Source: Altererythrobacter xiamenensis
GTDB taxonomy: Bacteria; Pseudomonadota; Alphaproteobacteria; Sphingomonadales; Sphingomonadaceae
Assembly (NCBI RefSeq): GCF_900177715.1
Contig: NZ_FXWG01000002.1
Location: 248,001 to 312,000, forward strand
Reading direction: 5' to 3'
DNA length: 64,000 nucleotides
Each line of letters starts with the position of its first letter. The first letter of the stretch is position 1. Made by a program: the position numbers and the translations under genes. The notes under the pieces are model-generated. The model searched no databases. It was given only the letters and a program-made list of their open reading frames with translations, and had not been told where the DNA came from. Shown piece by piece: positions 33,565 through 42,166 of this stretch.

Positions 33565-36500
33565 ATGAATTTCCGCAACATATCCGCATGGTCGATTCGC
33601 AACCCGGTGATCCCGCTGGTGATCTTCACCGCGCTCCTGTTTGCGGGGATCATCAGCTTCGCGCGGATGGATGTGGTCAACAATCCTGATGTCGAGTTTC
33701 CTGCGGTCAATATTTCGATCTCGCAGCCGGGCGCAGCCCCGACCGAGATTGAAAACCAGATCACCCAGCGCGTCGAATCCGCGGTTCGCTCCATCAATGG
33801 CGTGAAGTCGCTCAATTCGACCGCACGCGAAGGCAGTTCGAACACCTTCGTCGAGTTCGAGATCGGCACCGACCCCAATGATGCGGTGGCAGAGGTCAAG
33901 AACGCCGTCGATACGGTACGCGGCAGCCTGCCCGATGGTATTCTCGAACCGCGCATCAGCAAGGAAGAAGTCGCCGGCGGCTTCCTCGGCGTGTATGCCG
34001 TCGAAGCGAGCGACATGACGATCGAACAGCTCAGCTGGTTCATCGACGATACGGTCGCCAAGCAGCTGCTTTCGATCGAAGGCATGGCCGAAGCCGGGCG
34101 TTTCGGCGGCGTGGATCGCGAAATCGAGGTCATCCTCGATCCGGCCAAGATCCAGGCACTTGGCGTCACGGCCAGCCAGCTCAACAATGTCCTGCGCTCG
34201 ACCAATCTCGATGCTGCGGGCGGCATGGCCGAGGTCGGCGGAACGCGCCAGTCCGTCCGCGTCCTCGGTAATGACGACGATGCCTACTCGCTGTCGCAGC
34301 GGCAAATCCAGCTCGGCAACGGCCGCACGGTCAGGCTCGCCGACGTTGCCACCGTGCGCGATGGCTATTCGGAACGGACCTCGATCAGCAAGGTGCGCGA
34401 CAAGGAGGTCGTGAACTTCTTCATGTCGCGCGCCAAGGGCGCTTCGGATGTGACCGTCTTCAACGAGGCGCAGGAAATCATCGCGCAGATCGAAGCGGAA
34501 AATCCCAACGTCCGCTTCATTCCGCTCGTCAACACCGTCAAATACACCGTGGGTCAGTATGAAAGCTCGATCGCCGCCATGATCGAAGGCGCGATTCTGG
34601 CTGTCGTGGTGGTCTTCTTCTTCCTGCGCGACTGGCGCGCGACGATCATTTCGGCCATCGCTATCCCGCTTTCGGCAATCCCGACCTTCTGGTTCATGGA
34701 TTTGCTGGGGTTCAACCTCAATTTCCTGTCCCTGCTCGCGCTCGGCCTGGTGGCCGGTGTGCTGGTCGACGATGCGATCGTGGAGATCGAGAACATCGTC
34801 AGACACATGCGAATGGGCAAGAGCGCCTATCAGGCCTCGATCGACGCGGCCGACGAGATCGGCCTCGCCGTGGTGGCGACCAGTTTCTGTATCGTCGCGG
34901 TGTTCCTGCCCGTCGGCCTGATGCCGGGCATTTCGGGTCAGTTCTTCAAGAATTTCGGCCTGACGGTCGTCGTCGCGGTGCTGATGAGCCTTGCCGTGGC
35001 GCGTATGATCACGCCGATGCTCGCGGCCTATTTCCTCAAGGCCAAGGGACACGCTGCGCACGGCGAAGGGCCGTGGATGGACCGCTATATGAAGGTCCTC
35101 GCCTGGTCGCTCAACCGCGGCAAGCTCTACGCGATGCGCGACGGTGTTGCTCCGCCGCGTCACCGCTGGCTCTATGTCATCAGTCTGCTGCTGGTGACGA
35201 TCCTGATTCTCGCCATATCGGCCATGGCCATGTTCATGGCGCACGGGGCGATTGCCGGCCTGGAACTATCTACGGGCATCGCCGGCGCAATCTCGAGCGA
35301 CCCCAACGGTACGGTCTATTTCCTGGTCGAGAGATTGTTCGACATCCTGACCGTGCTCGCAGCAATGGGCATCGGGTTTCTCGCTGCTTATGGTGCCTTC
35401 CACCTGCTCACCCTCCTTGCCAAGGTCAGCGGCAGCCGGTTCTCGCAAAGCGTCACCTATCTGCGCGCGCGCTTCTATGATCACCGCATCTGGATGCTGG
35501 GCGTCGGCTGGTTCGCGCTGCTGCTGACGGTCCTTCTGTTCAGCCAGGTTCCGCCCCAGTTCCAGCCGACCATCAACGATGAAAACAGCCGGATCGAAAT
35601 CGAGATGGTGCCCGGCACCACGCTCGCAACGACCGAGCGCGTGACCAAGGACATCGCCAACCTGCTTTACGAACAGCCCGAGGTCGAACTGGCGCTCGAG
35701 CGCGTTCGGGAAGGCCAGGCGACGATCTACATCAGGCTGAAGGAAGACCGCGAGAAGACCTCGATCGAGTTCGAGCGCGATCTCGCGCCGACGCTGGCGC
35801 AGATCCCCGATGCGCGGGTTCGTTTCCAGTCGCAATCCGGCGGGTTCGGTTCCGGCCGCGACCTCACGGTCATGCTGGCGGGTTCCGACCCTGTTCTTCT
35901 CGAGGAGACCGCAGCGACGCTGGTCGAACAGATGAAAGGCGTCGACACTCTGGTCGCACCGCGCATCAACGCCGACATCAACCGGCCGGAGATCATCGTT
36001 ACTCCGCGTGAGGATCTTGCCGCCGAACTCGGCGTGACGACCATCGCGCTGAGCCAGACGATCCGCATCGCGACCATGGGCGAGATCGAGCAGAACGCCG
36101 CGAAGTTCTCGCTGTCGGACCGCCAGATCCCGATCCGGGTCAAGCTGTCCAAGGCTTCCCGCAGCGATCTGACGACTCTCGAGAACCTGCCGGTGCAGAC
36201 CATCAACGGCGGTTCGGTGCCGCTCGGCCGCGTGGCCGATATCTCCTTCGGTTCCGGCCCGACGACGATCCAGCGCTACAACCAGAACCGCCGCGTCCTG
36301 GTCGGTGCAGACCTTGCCAGCGGCGTGATCAAGGGGGAGGCACAGGCAGAAGTCGACGCCCTGCCGATCCTGCAGGACCTGCCGCAGGGCGTGATCCGCG
36401 ACGTGGTGGGCGAGGACGAATGGCAGCAGGAACTCGTCCAGAACCTCATCATCGCGATCATTTCGGGCGTGCTGCTGGTCTTTGCGGTGCTGGTGCTGCT

Positions 36501-37038
36501 CTACAAGCGACTGATGAGTCCGCTCGTGAACATGACGTCGCTTGCGCTGGCACCACTCGGCGGCATCCTGCTGATCTGGCTCGTTGGCCAGTCGCAATCG
36601 ATGCCGGTCTATATCGGGATATTGCTGCTGCTCGGTATCGTTTCGAAGAACTCGATCCTGCTGATCGACTTCGCGATCGAAGAGATGGAGGCGGGCACAC
36701 GCAAGCTGACCGCCATCCTCGAAGCGGGGCACAAGCGTGCGCAGCCGATCGTGATGACCACCGTCGCCATGACGGCGGGCATGGTGCCTACGGCCATCTC
36801 GCTCTCGGGTGATGGCGCCTGGCGCCAGCCCATGGGCGTGGTGGTGATCGGGGGCCTGATTCTCTCGACCATGCTGACGCTGCTGATCGTTCCGGCGGGC
36901 TTCAGTCTCGCGGATGGTTTCGAAAAACGCGCCGGCCCATGGTTGCGCCAGCGCTTCCTGACCTATCGCCCGGGCGACGATGGCAAGCCTGCGCGCGACG
37001 ATGGTGACGCTGTACCGGGGTTCGAGCCGGCAGAGTGA
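33565..37038 (+). CDS. RND efflux permease (AcrB/MexB-like) with central insertion
   Basis: A 1157-residue proton-driven pump, longer than the usual ~1040. The N-terminus (MNFRNISAWSIRNPVI) and proton-relay helix 4 (GLVAGVLVDDAIVEIENI, with the paired Asp) are typical; SKNSILLIDFAIEEM is in the second half. Between helix 6 and helix 7, roughly residues 508-645, there is about 90 residues more than in AcrB, holding two extra hydrophobic segments (LYVISLLLVTILILAISAM and LVERLFDILTVLAAMGIGF). Topology parity would be kept. Substrate unknown; no outer-membrane factor gene adjoins. Confidence 0.93.
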   Translation: MNFRNISAWSIRNPVIPLVIFTALLFAGIISFARMDVVNNPDVEFPAVNISISQPGAAPTEIENQITQRVESAVRSINGVKSLNSTAREGSSNTFVEFEIGTDPNDAVAEVKNAVDTVRGSLPDGILEPRISKEEVAGGFLGVYAVEASDMTIEQLSWFIDDTVAKQLLSIEGMAEAGRFGGVDREIEVILDPAKIQALGVTASQLNNVLRSTNLDAAGGMAEVGGTRQSVRVLGNDDDAYSLSQRQIQLGNGRTVRLADVATVRDGYSERTSISKVRDKEVVNFFMSRAKGASDVTVFNEAQEIIAQIEAENPNVRFIPLVNTVKYTVGQYESSIAAMIEGAILAVVVVFFFLRDWRATIISAIAIPLSAIPTFWFMDLLGFNLNFLSLLALGLVAGVLVDDAIVEIENIVRHMRMGKSAYQASIDAADEIGLAVVATSFCIVAVFLPVGLMPGISGQFFKNFGLTVVVAVLMSLAVARMITPMLAAYFLKAKGHAAHGEGPWMDRYMKVLAWSLNRGKLYAMRDGVAPPRHRWLYVISLLLVTILILAISAMAMFMAHGAIAGLELSTGIAGAISSDPNGTVYFLVERLFDILTVLAAMGIGFLAAYGAFHLLTLLAKVSGSRFSQSVTYLRARFYDHRIWMLGVGWFALLLTVLLFSQVPPQFQPTINDENSRIEIEMVPGTTLATTERVTKDIANLLYEQPEVELALERVREGQATIYIRLKEDREKTSIEFERDLAPTLAQIPDARVRFQSQSGGFGSGRDLTVMLAGSDPVLLEETAATLVEQMKGVDTLVAPRINADINRPEIIVTPREDLAAELGVTTIALSQTIRIATMGEIEQNAAKFSLSDRQIPIRVKLSKASRSDLTTLENLPVQTINGGSVPLGRVADISFGSGPTTIQRYNQNRRVLVGADLASGVIKGEAQAEVDALPILQDLPQGVIRDVVGEDEWQQELVQNLIIAIISGVLLVFAVLVLLYKRLMSPLVNMTSLALAPLGGILLIWLVGQSQSMPVYIGILLLLGIVSKNSILLIDFAIEEMEAGTRKLTAILEAGHKRAQPIVMTTVAMTAGMVPTAISLSGDGAWRQPMGVVVIGGLILSTMLTLLIVPAGFSLADGFEKRAGPWLRQRFLTYRPGDDGKPARDDGDAVPGFEPAE

Positions 37039-37051
37039 TTGTTAGCTGACC

Positions 37052-38344
37052 ATGGCGGCACGCAAACCCGTACCGCTCGTTTTCGGCGGCGAGCCGCTCA
37101 CCGCAGACCGTGCGCGCACCATGCGCTGGACTGCGACCGGTCTGCTGGTGCTGATGGCGGCGCTGTTCATCGGTTCCAAGCAGCTGCTCGAAGTGCATCC
37201 CGGCTGGGGCTATCTCAACGCCTTTGCCGAAGCGGCAATGGTCGGCGGGCTGGCGGACTGGTTCGCGGTTACTGCGCTGTTCCGCCACCCGCTCGGCCTG
37301 CCAATCCCGCACACCGCGATCATTCCCGAGAACAAGGATCGCATTGCCGACACCATGGCGCTGTTCCTGCGCGAGAACTTCCTGACGCCCGCCGTGGTGG
37401 CGCGGCGCATGAGCGGCATGAATGTCGCAGGCGCGATCGGTGACTTCCTCAGTGCCCCGCGCAACGACAACGAGGCGCTCGACAACCGTTCGCGCATCAC
37501 CAGCGGGGCGGCCGAACTGCTCGCCGAAGTTCTCGAATCGCTCGATCCCGACCGGCTCGGCAATCAGGTGCGCACCGGCTTGTCGAACCAGGTCGCCAAG
37601 ATCGACGTCTCGCCCTTGATCGGGCGCATGCTCGAAAGCGCCATCGCCGACGGGCGGCACATGCCGTTGATGGACGGCTTCATCCGGTGGGCGGGTCTGA
37701 CGCTCGAGGACAATGAAGAGACCGTTCGCGAGATCATTCACGCCCGTGCCAATGCGGTGCTGCGCTGGACCGGCCTCGACGAGCGGATCTCGGGATCGGT
37801 TCTCGATGGGCTATACAAGCTGCTGGCCGAAGTGCTGGTCGATCCCGAGCACCCGCTCCGCGGCAAGATCGAGGAGGGTCTGGAAAAGCTCGCCCATGAT
37901 CTCCAGCACGATCCCAAGACGCGTGAACGGGTCGAGAGTATGAAGCGCGACCTGATGGAGAACCCTGCGGTCGCCGAATGGTGGATGGGCGTGTGGGAAC
38001 GGATCCGCCGATCGCTGATCCGCCGCGCGCGCGACCCCGACAGCGCGCTGGGCGAAGAAATGCGCAAGGGGCTGGCAGAGCTTGGCAGTGCGCTGAAGGA
38101 CGATGTGCGCCTGCAGCACCAGATCAATCGTTTCGCCCGGCGCACGGCAGTCGGCATTTCGACACGCTATGGCGGGCAGATCGTCCAGCTCGTTTCGGAA
38201 ACGGTCAAGCGCTGGGACGCGGTGACGATCACCGGCCGGATCGAAAGCGCGGTCGGGCGTGACCTCCAGTTCATCCGGATCAACGGCACGCTGGTCGGCG
38301 GCCTGGTCGGCGTGACGATCCATGCGCTCGATCACGTGATCTGA
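37052..38344 (+). CDS. DUF445 family membrane-anchored protein
   Basis: A 430-residue protein of the YjiN/DUF445 family. A hydrophobic segment near residues 25-45 (WTATGLLVLMAALFIGSKQ) is followed by the family signature ADWFAVTALFRHPLGLPIPH and TAIIPENKDRIADTM; the remainder is mostly helical. Function is unknown in the family. It starts 13 bases after the RND pump stop, so probably shares the transcript, which would make it a third member of the efflux operon by position only. A small CGCGG/CCGCG hairpin follows the stop at about 38354. Confidence 0.9.
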   Translation: MAARKPVPLVFGGEPLTADRARTMRWTATGLLVLMAALFIGSKQLLEVHPGWGYLNAFAEAAMVGGLADWFAVTALFRHPLGLPIPHTAIIPENKDRIADTMALFLRENFLTPAVVARRMSGMNVAGAIGDFLSAPRNDNEALDNRSRITSGAAELLAEVLESLDPDRLGNQVRTGLSNQVAKIDVSPLIGRMLESAIADGRHMPLMDGFIRWAGLTLEDNEETVREIIHARANAVLRWTGLDERISGSVLDGLYKLLAEVLVDPEHPLRGKIEEGLEKLAHDLQHDPKTRERVESMKRDLMENPAVAEWWMGVWERIRRSLIRRARDPDSALGEEMRKGLAELGSALKDDVRLQHQINRFARRTAVGISTRYGGQIVQLVSETVKRWDAVTITGRIESAVGRDLQFIRINGTLVGGLVGVTIHALDHVI

Positions 38345-38447
38345 CCCGCCATCGCGGCTTACCGCGTAAAGTCACCTAGCCTGCGGGCAGGGCTCGATGA
38401 ATGGCCGCCCGATATGTCTGTTTCCCGGAAGGTGATGGGAATCGACT

Positions 38448-39110
38448 ATGGGCGAACTTGCTGGCGAGCTCGAATATCTGGCGCGGACGCTGTCGCAAAT
38501 GCCTCTGTCCGAAGTGCGACGCAAACCTTTGCTCTACGACCGGATATTCGCGCGATTGCTCGACTGTCTGAGGCCGCGAATCGGGCATCTGATACAGCGT
38601 TATGGACTATCGGACATGCGCGAGGATGCGGAGCAGGCCTGCGCCATCGGTGTGCATCGAGCCCTCGAAACCTATGATCCCCGCAAGGCTCGATTCACCA
38701 CCCATGTTACCTGGCAGCTACGTGGCGAATTGCAGAGCCTGCGCCACCGCGTGCGCCTCGATCAGCGACAGAGCGCACAAAGCGCGCAGGTTCGCACAGT
38801 CTCTCTCGAGGCACTGTCCGCCGCATATGCCGAGCGTGGCGAGGTATTCGAGATCGTCGACGAAACGGCGCTCCAACGCGTCGAACGAACCTGTAGCAAT
38901 GCATTGGTGAGGCGGTCCCTTCTCCGATTGATGAACCGCATAGAGACGCCGGTGCAAGAACGGGTCATCGTACTGGAATCGGTGTTCGACCGGGAAGGCG
39001 ACGACTCCCGTTATGGCAAGACGCGCGAGCAGCGCCGCCAGATTGTACGTCGAAACATCAGGAACTGCGCCAGGATAGCGGCGACCACGACCATAACTGC
39101 TGAAATGTAG
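38448..39110 (+). CDS. Divergent sigma-70-like protein
   Basis: A 220-residue protein with a recognisable region 2: EDAEQACAIGVHRALETYDP followed by RFTTHVTWQLRGELQSLRHR, matching core-binding and -10-binding helices of sigma-70 (compare the typical GxIGLxxAxxxYDP). The C-terminal part (SRYGKTREQRRQIVRRNIR) looks like a worn region 4.2 helix-turn-helix. Region 1 and most of region 3 are absent. It is not a standard ECF, RpoH or RpoD protein. It could be a functional alternative sigma factor or a decayed one acting differently. No anti-sigma gene is adjacent. Confidence 0.72.
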   Translation: MGELAGELEYLARTLSQMPLSEVRRKPLLYDRIFARLLDCLRPRIGHLIQRYGLSDMREDAEQACAIGVHRALETYDPRKARFTTHVTWQLRGELQSLRHRVRLDQRQSAQSAQVRTVSLEALSAAYAERGEVFEIVDETALQRVERTCSNALVRRSLLRLMNRIETPVQERVIVLESVFDREGDDSRYGKTREQRRQIVRRNIRNCARIAATTTITAEM

Positions 39111-39131
39111 TTTTGTATTCGATTGATGCGG

Positions 39132-39167
39132 CGCAAAACAAAAGACCCGAGCCAGCGGCCCGGGTCT
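39132..39167 (-). terminator. Rho-independent terminator after etfA
   Basis: On the minus strand AGACCCG (39167-39161) pairs with CGGGTCT (39149-39143) and is followed by TTTTGTTTTG. It ends the etfBA transcript and also lies just downstream of the convergent sigma-like gene. Confidence 0.88.
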
Positions 39168-39200
39168 CATGTGGCATCAAATGCCCTTCGCTTGCTCGGC

Positions 39201-40130
39201 TCAGAGCTTCTCGGTGAGCTCCGGCACTGCCTTGTAGAGGTCGGCGACGAGGCCGATATCCGCAACCTGGAAGATCGGGGCGTCCTCGTCCTTGTTGATG
39301 GCGATGATGGTCTTCGAATCCTTCATGCCGGCAAGGTGCTGGATCGCGCCCGAGATACCGATCGCGATGTAGACTTCCGGAGCGACGATCTTGCCGGTCT
39401 GGCCGACCTGGTAATCGTTCGGCACGTAGCCCGCATCGACCGCAGCGCGCGATGCGCCGATGCCTGCGCCGAGCTTGTCGGCGAGCGGGGTGATGTATTC
39501 CTCGAAGGTTTCTGCGTCCTTCAATGCGCGGCCACCCGATACGATCACCTTGGCGCTGGTCAGTTCGGGACGTTCGCTTTCGGCGATTTCTGCCGAGACG
39601 AAGCTGGAGGTACCAGCATCGCCCGGGCCGGAAACGGCTTCGACCTCGGCCGAACCGCCTTCGGCTGCGGCCTTGTCGAACGCCGTACCGCGAACGGTGA
39701 TGACCAGCTTGGGATCCGAGCTCTCGACCGTGGCGATGGCGTTGCCGGCGTAGATCGGACGGGTGAAGGTCTTTTCGCCTTCGACCGATAGAATGTCCGA
39801 AATTTGCATGACGTCCAGCAGCGCTGCAACGCGCGGCGCGATGTTCTTGCCGGTGGTGGTGGCGGGCGCGAGAAATGCGTCGTGGTGACCCATCAGGTCG
39901 GCCACCAGCGGTGCCACATTCTCGGCCAGAGCATGCTCGTAAGCCGCATCGTCGGCGACATGGACCTTGCCCACGCCTTCGACCTTGGCAGCCTGCTCTG
40001 CAACGCCGCCGCAGCCACTTCCGGCCACCAGCAGATGCACTTCGCCCAGCTTGCTTGCCGCAGTGACCGCGGCCAGCGTTGCGTCTTTCATCTCGTTATT
40101 GTCGTGTTCGACCCAGACGAGCGTTTTCAT
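39201..40130 (-). CDS. etfA: Electron transfer flavoprotein alpha subunit
   Basis: A 309-residue FAD-binding subunit. The C-terminal FAD domain has [29 protein letters not shown] and [19 protein letters not shown], all characteristic. With EtfB it accepts electrons from acyl-CoA and other dehydrogenases in the cytoplasm and passes them to ETF-ubiquinone oxidoreductase. It lies 29 bases downstream of etfB and ends at a terminator. Confidence 0.97.
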   Translation of the reverse strand: MKTLVWVEHDNNEMKDATLAAVTAASKLGEVHLLVAGSGCGGVAEQAAKVEGVGKVHVADDAAYEHALAENVAPLVADLMGHHDAFLAPATTTGKNIAPRVAALLDVMQISDILSVEGEKTFTRPIYAGNAIATVESSDPKLVITVRGTAFDKAAAEGGSAEVEAVSGPGDAGTSSFVSAEIAESERPELTSAKVIVSGGRALKDAETFEEYITPLADKLGAGIGASRAAVDAGYVPNDYQVGQTGKIVAPEVYIAIGISGAIQHLAGMKDSKTIIAINKDEDAPIFQVADIGLVADLYKAVPELTEKL

Positions 40131-40159
40131 GTGATAGTTCCTTCCTTGTCCGGGGTGAC

Positions 40160-40906
40160 TTACGCGATGCCGAGCGCTTTGATCTTGGCGACCAGCGCGT
40201 CGACGTCTTCGACCTTCTCACCTGCCTGGCGAACTGGCGGTTCGGAGACATTGGTGGTGGTGAGGCGCGGCGCGATATCCACGCCGTAGTCCGCCGGGCT
40301 CTTGGTATCGAGCGGCTTCTTCTTCGCCTTCATGATGTTCGGCAGCGACGCATAGCGCGGCTCGTTGAGGCGAAGGTCGGTGGTGATGATGGCGGGCAGC
40401 GTCAGCTTGACCGTTTCGAGACCGCCGTCGATCTCGCGCTTCACGGTGACGGCGTCGCCGTCGACCTCGACCGTATTGGCGAAGGTGCCCTGCGGGCGGC
40501 CCATCAGGGCGGCGAGCATCTGGCCGGTCTGGTTGCTATCGTCAGAGATCGACTGCTTGCCGAGCATCACGATGCCGGGCTGTTCTTCGTCGGCAATCGC
40601 CTTGAGGATCTTGGCAACGGCGAGCGGCTCGACCTCTTCGTCGGTCTCGACGAGGATCGCGCGATCGGCACCCATGGCGAGCGCGGTACGCAGCGTTTCC
40701 TGAGCCTTTGCCGGGCCGATCGAGACGGCGACGATTTCTTCGGCCTTGCCCGCTTCCTTGATGCGAATCGCCTCTTCGACAGCGATCTCGTCGAACGGGT
40801 TCATGCTCATCTTGACGTTGGCCAGGTCCACGCCCGAGCCATCCGCCTTGACGCGCGGCTTCACGTTATAGTCGATCACCCGTTTGACGGGCACGAGGAT
40901 TTTCAT
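40160..40906 (-). CDS. etfB: Electron transfer flavoprotein beta subunit
   Basis: A 248-residue subunit binding AMP. Family features are [19 protein letters not shown] at the N-terminus, [17 protein letters not shown], and [18 protein letters not shown], the recognition-loop side of the protein. The ATG at 40906 has AGGAAGGA upstream; a start at 40927 would add seven residues before the universal MKILVPVKR. First gene of the etfBA operon, behind a palindromic promoter element at 40940-40969. Confidence 0.97.
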   Translation of the reverse strand: MKILVPVKRVIDYNVKPRVKADGSGVDLANVKMSMNPFDEIAVEEAIRIKEAGKAEEIVAVSIGPAKAQETLRTALAMGADRAILVETDEEVEPLAVAKILKAIADEEQPGIVMLGKQSISDDSNQTGQMLAALMGRPQGTFANTVEVDGDAVTVKREIDGGLETVKLTLPAIITTDLRLNEPRYASLPNIMKAKKKPLDTKSPADYGVDIAPRLTTTNVSEPPVRQAGEKVEDVDALVAKIKALGIA

Positions 40907-40939
40907 GGGGTATCCTTCCTGTCGCAATCTTTCGGCGCC

Positions 40940-40969
40940 GCTCTAGCTTGCGTTTACGTAAACGTCAAG
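40940..40969 (-). promoter_or_regulatory. Promoter with 14-bp palindromic operator for etfBA
   Basis: CGTTTACGTAAACG at 40951-40964 is a perfect palindrome, embedded in the longer TTGACG/CGCAAG symmetry. Read on the minus strand, TTGACG (40968-40963) can serve as -35 and TAGAGC, 17-19 bases on, as a weak -10, so the palindrome sits in the spacer. That geometry is typical of MerR-family activators. The sequence resembles operators reported for LiuR-type regulators of acyl-CoA catabolism, recalled from general knowledge. Confidence 0.65.
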
Positions 40970-41112
40970 TTGGAGCGACGGGCTTACAGCTATCAAATCC
41001 TTGAGCAACCCCTCGCGTTCCCGCAGGCCAAGGTCAAGTCTCATCGCCCTCAGCTTTACTAGCCAATTGGCGAGGATTAGCTTCTCCAGATACGAAATCG
41101 GGAGGTGGGTGG

Positions 41113-42030
41113 ATGCGACTATTTTCGGCAGTGCTGGCATGCTGGTGCGCAATCGTTTCGGGCACACCCGCGGCGGCACAACATTCCAGTCCGGAGACGA
41201 GGATCGGCGAAGAAGGGTTCGAATCGCCGCCCGCGACGCTCGCGCAAATGGATTGGCTGGTCGGTCAGTGGTCGGGCGAAGGCATTGGTGGCGCGCCTGC
41301 CACCGAAAGCTTGCTGCCACCAGCAGGCGGGACCATGGTCGGCACCTTCGTGCAGACCAAGCATGGCGAAGATGGCGCGGAAGCCATCATGTTTACCGAG
41401 CACATGTACCTGATGGAGGAAAATGGCTCTCTCGTCCTGCGCCTCAAGCATTTCAATGCCGATCTGACCGGCTGGGAGGAGAAGGACGAGATGCTGACGT
41501 TCCGCCTCGTCGCAATCGAGCCATGCGCCGCCTATTTCAACGCGCTGACGCTGCGCTGCGCCGATGCCGATCGCCCAGGAGAGGGGCTGGTGGCAGCGGT
41601 CCGCATGAAAAGCGAGGGGCCGGAGGTTCGCGAACTGCTGTTCCACTTCGATCCGGCTCATGGTTCGGACAAGTCCGTGCGCTGTGCCGATGCGCTGACG
41701 ACCGTCGACATGAATGAATGTTTTTCAGAGACGCTGACCCGGGCCGATGCCAAGCGAGTCAAATATTTCGACGCTGCAATAGAGCGATATGCGGATCGCG
41801 GCGATCTGCTCGAAGCGATCCGCGAAAGCCAAACCGCCTTCGAGGCCTATCGCGATACCGAATGTGGCGCGGTCCTCCAAAACTGGATCGACGGCAGCAT
41901 AAGGGGCGCGATGACGCTCGGTTGCCGGATCGACATGACCGATCAGCGTACGCACCGGATCTGGCAGAACTGGCTGACGTCCTTGGACAGCTCGACACCG
42001 GTCCTGCCCGAGCCGCAACCGACGCGGTAG
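41113..42030 (+). CDS. Secreted DUF6265 - LprI (DUF1311) fusion protein
   Basis: A 305-residue exported protein with signal peptide [19 protein letters not shown] (cleavage after AAA). Residues about 40-160 fit DUF6265 ([12 protein letters not shown] and [12 protein letters not shown]). Residues about 200-290 fit the LprI/DUF1311 domain, with [17 protein letters not shown] and cysteine pairs later ([18 protein letters not shown]); some LprI proteins inhibit lysozyme. The two domains are not normally joined to my knowledge. The ATG has GGGAGGTGG upstream. Periplasmic or secreted; function of the fusion unknown. Confidence 0.8.
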   Translation: MRLFSAVLACWCAIVSGTPAAAQHSSPETRIGEEGFESPPATLAQMDWLVGQWSGEGIGGAPATESLLPPAGGTMVGTFVQTKHGEDGAEAIMFTEHMYLMEENGSLVLRLKHFNADLTGWEEKDEMLTFRLVAIEPCAAYFNALTLRCADADRPGEGLVAAVRMKSEGPEVRELLFHFDPAHGSDKSVRCADALTTVDMNECFSETLTRADAKRVKYFDAAIERYADRGDLLEAIRESQTAFEAYRDTECGAVLQNWIDGSIRGAMTLGCRIDMTDQRTHRIWQNWLTSLDSSTPVLPEPQPTR

Positions 42031-42064
42031 TCGAACCTCGCCTTCGTTTTGCGCCCGAACGAAT

Positions 42065-42157
42065 CGGTCGCATATTGCGATCGCAAGGCCGAATGGTCGC
42101 CCGCAGCGGGCGCGGCTTGCCGCGCACCTAGCGAGGACGAGGCGCGGATGCGCCCTC
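42065..42157 (+). repeat. Hairpin-rich intergenic repeat, copy B
   Basis: Lies in the gap between the convergent LprI-fusion gene and sucC. Order of elements matches copy A: CGGTCGC/GCGATCG hairpin (42065-42083), the core GCAAGGCCGAATGGTCGCCC, CGCCC-GCAGC-GGGCG (42098-42112), GCGCGGC/GCCGCGC, GCGAGGA, and a last hairpin GAGGCGC-GGAT-GCGCCCTC (42139-42157, one bulge). Ten bases separate it from the end of sucC. Confidence 0.82.
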
Positions 42158-42166
42158 GCACGCATA

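Noticed and set aside
33526-35244. Long minus-strand frame (572 codons) opposite the RND pump
   Set aside because: Antisense to a well-conserved pump; composition is His/Asp/Arg-rich low-complexity and has no domain.
38395-38420. Possible extra copy of the repeat core (GAATGGCCGCCCG)
   Set aside because: Only about 13 bases match, no flanking hairpins or GCGAGGA element, and the site is not in a convergent gap.
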